This document shows positions 60,638-64,000 of a DNA stretch of 64,000 nt, piece after piece; the stretch's first letter is position 1, and every line of letters starts with the position of its first letter. A model generated the notes under the pieces. It saw nothing but the letters and a program-made list of their open reading frames with translations. It was not told where the DNA came from and ran no database searches. The translations under genes were made by a program, and so were the position numbers. This DNA is from an uncultured Mycoplasmatota bacterium (lineage in GTDB: Bacteria; Bacillota_I; Bacilli_A; RF39; UBA660). Location: the NCBI GenBank assembly GCA_900544605.1, contig UQVP01000003.1, positions 1 through 64,000 on the forward strand, given 5' to 3'.

Positions 60638-61359
60638 TGATTAGAATTGCACATTTATATTATGATTTAATGAATTTATATGGTGATAACGGAAATATCA
60701 AAGCCATTAAGTATCAACTAGAGAATCAAGGTATAAAAACGATTGTTGATTTTTTAACAATTGGCGATAATATTGATTTTGATAAATATTATTTAATATA
60801 TTTAGGACCTGGAACATACGATAATCAAAAAATAATTCTTAAAGATTTAATGAAATATCAAAAAAATATAAAAAGATTTATTGATGAAGATAAATTTGTT
60901 ATTGCTACCGGAAACGCGTTAGAATTATTTGGGAAAATTATAAAACCATTAAATGGTAAAAATATTAAAGCTTTAAATATATTTGATTTTGAAAGCGAAG
61001 AAACTGAATTAAGACTTGTTGGAGAGACTGTAGCAACATGTAATAGATTAAAAAAAGAAGTAATTGGATTTCAAAATCAAAATTCTATTATAACTAAGTT
61101 AAAAAATCCTTGGTTTGAATTAAGTAAAGGTATTGGTTCGAATGTTAATTCAAATATTGAAGGAATTAACTACAAAAACTTTTATGGAACATATATGATT
61201 GGACCTATTTTAGTAAGAAATTCAGAACTATTAGAGTTAATATGTAAAAAACTAATACTGCAAAAAAATAAAGATTTTAAATTTAAAAGTTTTAATGTAA
61301 CACTTGAAAATAAAGCTTATAATGAATATATAAAAAATTATCTAACAAAAAAAGTATGA
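60637..61359 (+). CDS. gatD: GatD-family subunit lacking catalytic Cys and His
   Basis: A 240-residue protein in the normal gatD place, with the family start RIAHLYYDLMNLYGDNGNI and YLGPGT. The amidotransferase nucleophile elbow (normally A-x-C-G-G-Y-Q) reads ATGNALELFG at 90-99, so the cysteine is absent. The late TYLHGP motif reads TYMIGP at 185-190, so the catalytic His is Ile188. It therefore probably cannot hydrolyse glutamine. It may act as a structural partner of MurT, or MurT may use free ammonia. The reading frame is intact. Confidence 0.85.
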   Translation: MIRIAHLYYDLMNLYGDNGNIKAIKYQLENQGIKTIVDFLTIGDNIDFDKYYLIYLGPGTYDNQKIILKDLMKYQKNIKRFIDEDKFVIATGNALELFGKIIKPLNGKNIKALNIFDFESEETELRLVGETVATCNRLKKEVIGFQNQNSIITKLKNPWFELSKGIGSNVNSNIEGINYKNFYGTYMIGPILVRNSELLELICKKLILQKNKDFKFKSFNVTLENKAYNEYIKNYLTKKV

Positions 61360-61371
61360 TCACTCATACTT

Positions 61372-61905
61372 TTATTTTGTATCTATAATACCATAATTTC
61401 CATCTTTTCTCTTATATAAGATAGAAACACATTCAGAATCTGTATTTTTAAATACAAAGAATTCATGTCCTAATAAATCCATTTGTAATAAGGCTTCTTC
61501 TTCATTCATTGGTTTCATTTCAATTGCTTTTCTTTTTACAATCTTTTCATCTTTTTCTTCATCTTTATTAACTTCAAATTCATAATTGAAATCAATAAAG
61601 TTATTTTTTTCTTTACGTTTTTTTAGTTTAGTTTTATTTTTTCTGATTTGTCTTTCAATTTTATCAGAAACTAAATCTATTGCTGCATATAAATCATCAT
61701 GTGATTCTTCTCCACGTAGTATTATTTTATTTACTGGTATAGTAACTTCAATAATTTGTTCTTTACCTCTAACCTTAACAACAATACTAGCAGAAACATC
61801 ACTTGGAGATTCTAAATATTTATCTAACCTTCCAATCTTTTCTTCAATGTAACTTTTAATTGCTGGTGTTACATCCACATTTTTTCCTCGAATATTAAAT
61901 TTCAT
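61372..61905 (-). CDS. hpf: Ribosome hibernation promoting factor, long form
   Basis: Joins ribosomes into inactive 100S dimers in stationary phase. The 177 residues have the N-terminal ribosome-binding domain (MKFNIRGKNVDVTPAIKSYIEEK) and the long-form C-terminal dimerisation domain (KPMNEEEALLQMDLLGHEFFVFKN). A good site precedes the start. It is convergent with murT-gatD. Confidence 0.96.
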   Translation of the reverse strand: MKFNIRGKNVDVTPAIKSYIEEKIGRLDKYLESPSDVSASIVVKVRGKEQIIEVTIPVNKIILRGEESHDDLYAAIDLVSDKIERQIRKNKTKLKKRKEKNNFIDFNYEFEVNKDEEKDEKIVKRKAIEMKPMNEEEALLQMDLLGHEFFVFKNTDSECVSILYKRKDGNYGIIDTK

Positions 61906-61957
61906 ATTCTCATCCTCCCATTTATATTATACCACAACATCTCTTTTTTTCATAGAA

Positions 61958-61992
61958 AGAAAACAGCTTTGTTTACACTAAAGCTGTTTTAA
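61958..61992 (-). terminator. Terminator after the cold-shock gene
   Basis: AAAACAGCTTT pairs with AAAGCTGTTTT on the minus strand, followed by CTTTC. The stop codon is in the loop. Confidence 0.8.
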
Positions 61993-62188
61993 TTTCTACT
62001 ACATTTTTTGCTTGAAGACCTTTATCAGTTCTTACTAGTTCAAACTCAACGTATTGACCTTCAACAAGTGTTTTATAGCCTTCAGATAAAATAGAAGAAT
62101 AGTGAACAAAAATATCTTCGCCACCTTCATTGTGTTCAATAAAACCATAGCCTTTATCGTTATTAAACCATTTTACTTTACCACGCAT
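61973..62188 (-). CDS. csp: Cold-shock protein, Csp family
   Basis: A 71-residue nucleic-acid chaperone. The RNP motifs GYGFIEH and DIFVHYS are complete, in the usual [12 protein letters not shown] setting. A good GGGAG-type site precedes the ATG. Single gene with its own terminator. Confidence 0.96.
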   Translation of the reverse strand: MRGKVKWFNNDKGYGFIEHNEGGEDIFVHYSSILSEGYKTLVEGQYVEFELVRTDKGLQAKNVVEIKTALV

Positions 62189-62271
62189 ATTTAAATCTCC
62201 CTTCTATTTACTGCTACAATATAAATATACCGTGAATATGAGCTATTTTCAACAAATTTAGGACGACTTAA

Positions 62272-62280
62272 TTCGACAAA
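62272..62280. promoter_or_regulatory. Second Spo0A-box-like sequence
   Basis: TTCGACAAA again, in the gap between csp and agrB, upstream of the agr promoter. It could link quorum sensing or cold shock to sporulation. Chance match possible. Confidence 0.38.
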
Positions 62281-62357
62281 ATTTGCATTATATTACTAGT
62301 ATGTTTTAGGCAGAACAATTAAAATTGTAATACTTTTTATATTTATATAATTATATT

Positions 62358-62394
62358 TGTCTTAAACCGCCATTTTTGTGTCTAAAACTATAAT
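62358..62394 (+). promoter_or_regulatory. LytTR-type direct repeats and promoter of agrB
   Basis: TGTCTTAAAC (62358-62367) and TGTCTAAAAC (62379-62388) are 21 bases apart, two helical turns, as in AgrA/LytTR operators. The second repeat abuts TATAAT (62389-62394) and no good -35 is present, so activation is expected. A related inverted copy (GTTTTAGGCA, 62303-62312) and a further copy in the leader (TGCATCTAAAAC near 62440-62451) are also seen. The rest of the 62189-62510 gap shows no gene. Confidence 0.65.
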
Positions 62395-62510
62395 ATTTGC
62401 AATTTTTTTGTCTTTTTATACATATAATTCTTCAAAACTTGCATCTAAAACAAATTTTCAATTTAACAATAATTTTTTTGATAAACTATAAACGTAGTAG
62501 GAGAAAAAAT

Positions 62511-63110
62511 ATGAAGAATTATATTATAAATAATACGATGAATTATATTTTAAAATATAATAACTATGATAAAATCAAACAAGAAGAATTAAAATATGGC
62601 CTGGTTGCTATATATTTATTAGTTACTAAATTAATAATTATTTTAATACTCGCTTTCTTATTAGGGATATTAAAAGAAGTTATATTATTTACCATCATAT
62701 ATATTCCAATTAGAGCTGTATCATTTGGATTGCATGCTACAAAAAGTTGGATATGTTTAATTGTTTCAACATTGTTATTTGTTGGTCTGCCTTTTGTATC
62801 TAAATATTTGTTAATGCCAACATATATAAAATTAATTATAGGAATTATCTCTATCTTACTAATGTTTAAAAACAGTCCTGCTGATACACATAAAAGACCA
62901 ATAATTAATGAAAATAGAAGATTATTTTTCAAATATTTTTCAGTAATTATAGCAATTATATACACAACATTATCCATATTTATAAATAATAATTTTATAT
63001 CAAATAGCTTATTATTAACACTAATTATTCAATGTTTTATAACAAGTCCTTTAGTTTATAAATTATTTAAATTGCCATATAACAATTATAAAAACTTTAA
63101 ATTTGATTAA
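62511..63110 (+). CDS. agrB: AgrB, autoinducer peptide-processing membrane protease
   Basis: The cysteine protease that cuts and cyclises the AgrD precursor. The 199-residue membrane protein has the catalytic pair in FGLHATKSWIC (His then Cys seven residues later) and several helices. I start at 62511, where GTAGGAG lies upstream; a longer in-frame reading is inside the leader. agrD follows 40 bases later. The C-terminal half is typical (SPADTHKRPI). Gene order is agrB-agrD. Confidence 0.94.
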   Translation: MKNYIINNTMNYILKYNNYDKIKQEELKYGLVAIYLLVTKLIIILILAFLLGILKEVILFTIIYIPIRAVSFGLHATKSWICLIVSTLLFVGLPFVSKYLLMPTYIKLIIGIISILLMFKNSPADTHKRPIINENRRLFFKYFSVIIAIIYTTLSIFINNNFISNSLLLTLIIQCFITSPLVYKLFKLPYNNYKNFKFD

Positions 63111-63150
63111 ATCTATAAAGGTTTAAAATAAAAAGAAAGGAGGGCTTTAA

Positions 63151-63270
63151 ATGAAATTATTTGCATCTATTTTAGCTGCTTTAGGTTTTGGTGCTGCTGG
63201 AGCAGGAAGTCAAGCTTGCTTTGGTTGGATAATTGATGAACCTGAATGTCCAAAAAGTTTAATTAAATAA
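63151..63270 (+). CDS. agrD: AgrD autoinducing peptide precursor
   Basis: A 39-residue precursor, too short for most gene finders. An amphipathic leader (MKLFASILAALGFGAAGAG) is followed by SQACFGWI and the charged tail IDEPECPKSLIK. By comparison with clostridial AgrD (C-x-x-x-x then a Q/E-P tail ending PKSL), the mature signal is probably a thiolactone of CFGWI, with or without a short N-terminal extension. Cys33 in the tail is unusual. A strong AGGAGGG site precedes the ATG. Confidence 0.88.
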   Translation: MKLFASILAALGFGAAGAGSQACFGWIIDEPECPKSLIK

Positions 63271-63277
63271 ATAAAAT

Positions 63278-63312
63278 AAAAATACTAGCTCGTTAACCTA
63301 GTATTTTTATTT
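63278..63312 (+). terminator. Bidirectional terminator between agrD and the kinase gene
   Basis: AATACTAG pairs with CTAGTATT around a 9-base loop, with T runs on both strands. It sits between convergent genes. Confidence 0.85.
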
Positions 63313-64000
63313 TACTTTAATTTCTAATAATTGTGTGAAAATGTCATTTTCAACACTTGTCAAATTAGTTAATTTACTATTTTTATCCACTATTTCTTTA
63401 ACCAGGGCTAATCCATATCCATGTCCTTCAGATTTAGTTGTATATCCTTTTTCATATATCTTTTCTATATTTATTGATCCTTTAAAATTATTAGAAATTT
63501 TTATACAGAGTTTATCTTCATCTGTAAACAATTCAATAAAGATTCTTTTGTCTTCTTTATTTTTAACTTCTTCTATCGCATTATCTAAGAAAACTCCTGT
63601 AATACGACATACATCAAACATTAAAGATTCCCCAAGTTCAATAAGATCAACAGTTCGAACTTTTCTATCAACAATCAAATTGAAGTCAATTTTCTCATCT
63701 TTCATAACCAATAACTTACTATATATAACCGCCCTTAATCCGCCAGCTGGTATTTTGTTAGTATCAAACATTAATTTTTCATCATCTTTTATTTTATTAT
63801 CAATTATCTTATCAATATATTCTGGAATATCTTTTTCTTTTTTTATAATCATGTTTCTAATCATTAGTAATTGATTTTTATTTTCATGATTGGATACCCT
63901 ATAGACATCTAAAATTTCCTCATATTCTTTCAAACTGTTTAATGTATTATTATATTTATCATTAATTTTAGAATAATTTGTTTCGGCAATTAAATATTTA
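63307..64000 (-). CDS. agrC: AgrC-like sensor histidine kinase, partial at window end
   Basis: The cytoplasmic part of an HPK10-type kinase. The reading frame stays open to the window edge, so the membrane sensor part lies beyond it. The phospho-accepting His is in SNHENKNQLLMIRNM. GHKL ATP-binding motifs are DNAIEEV (N box), then KGYTTKSEGHGYGLALVKEIV (G boxes). It is convergent with agrB-agrD, unlike the usual agrBDCA order. It is the likely receptor of the CFGWI-type peptide. The response regulator is not in view. Confidence 0.85.
   Translation of the reverse strand, partial: KYLIAETNYSKINDKYNNTLNSLKEYEEILDVYRVSNHENKNQLLMIRNMIIKKEKDIPEYIDKIIDNKIKDDEKLMFDTNKIPAGGLRAVIYSKLLVMKDEKIDFNLIVDRKVRTVDLIELGESLMFDVCRITGVFLDNAIEEVKNKEDKRIFIELFTDEDKLCIKISNNFKGSINIEKIYEKGYTTKSEGHGYGLALVKEIVDKNSKLTNLTSVENDIFTQLLEIKVK

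Noticed and set aside
63335..63874. Plus-strand frame opposite the kinase gene
   Set aside because: It is antisense to the GHKL motifs and starts beyond the terminator without a ribosome site.

Overview
The window looks like a chromosome segment from a low-GC, AT-rich, spore-forming member of the Bacillota, probably an uncultured gut Bacilli/Erysipelotrichia-type lineage. Supporting signs are the nusA-infB operon, a T-box leader, a GerA/GerC/GerB germination operon, dacB-spmA-spmB, CotZ-like and collagen-like spore-surface proteins, MurT-GatD, pyruvate formate-lyase (fermentative life) and an agr quorum-sensing locus. I cannot name the species from sequence alone. There are no rRNA genes, insertion sequences, integrases or CRISPR arrays.

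Layout. 0-8.3 kb (minus strand): two housekeeping operons. One is rimP-nusA-rnpM-dCMP deaminase-infB, then a RelB-like antitoxin and rbfA. The other is a tyrosine T-box controlling deoC-tyrS-ATP-grasp. 8.3-19.4 kb: CPBP protease, phosphoesterase, a lone type IV pilin-like protein, a CofE-like ligase, MTA/SAH nucleosidase, small regulators, an ORF6N protein, a nuclease-like protein and rlmD. 19.4-28 kb: spore germination operon, ferredoxin and the spore maturation operon dacB-spmA-spmB-rluB. 27.9-30.1 kb: tRNA-Ala, a solitary MvaI/BcnI-type restriction endonuclease and a 12-tRNA operon. 30.1-34.3 kb: S1-domain protein, Nfu, a spore-coat-type cluster and a DUF368 (PopT-type) transporter. 34.4-42.2 kb: trpS, patatin, a secreted unknown, thioredoxin-like protein, pflA and pflB. 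42.3-53 kb: surface and accessory genes, including a methyltransferase broken by one stop codon, a collagen-like protein, an OatA-like acyltransferase with two SGNH domains, an HTH-AAA-CYTH fusion, a sortase-anchored repeat protein, ogt and dgkA.

53.1-58.8 kb is the most unusual part. Downstream of secA lie three extra copies of the secA 3' end (the SEC-C zinc-binding tail). They separate small cargo modules: a house-cleaning NTPase and an AbiEi/AbiEii toxin-antitoxin pair. This resembles repeated insertion at the 3' end of secA, although no recombinase is visible.

58.9-64 kb holds a STAS protein, MurT, a GatD homologue lacking its catalytic Cys and His, hpf, a cold-shock protein and an agr locus. 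The agr locus has agrB, a 39-codon agrD, and a convergent agrC-type kinase running off the window. Two 10-bp direct repeats 21 bp apart abut the agrB promoter -10 and look like a LytTR operator. Spo0A-box sequences occur at two places in this part.
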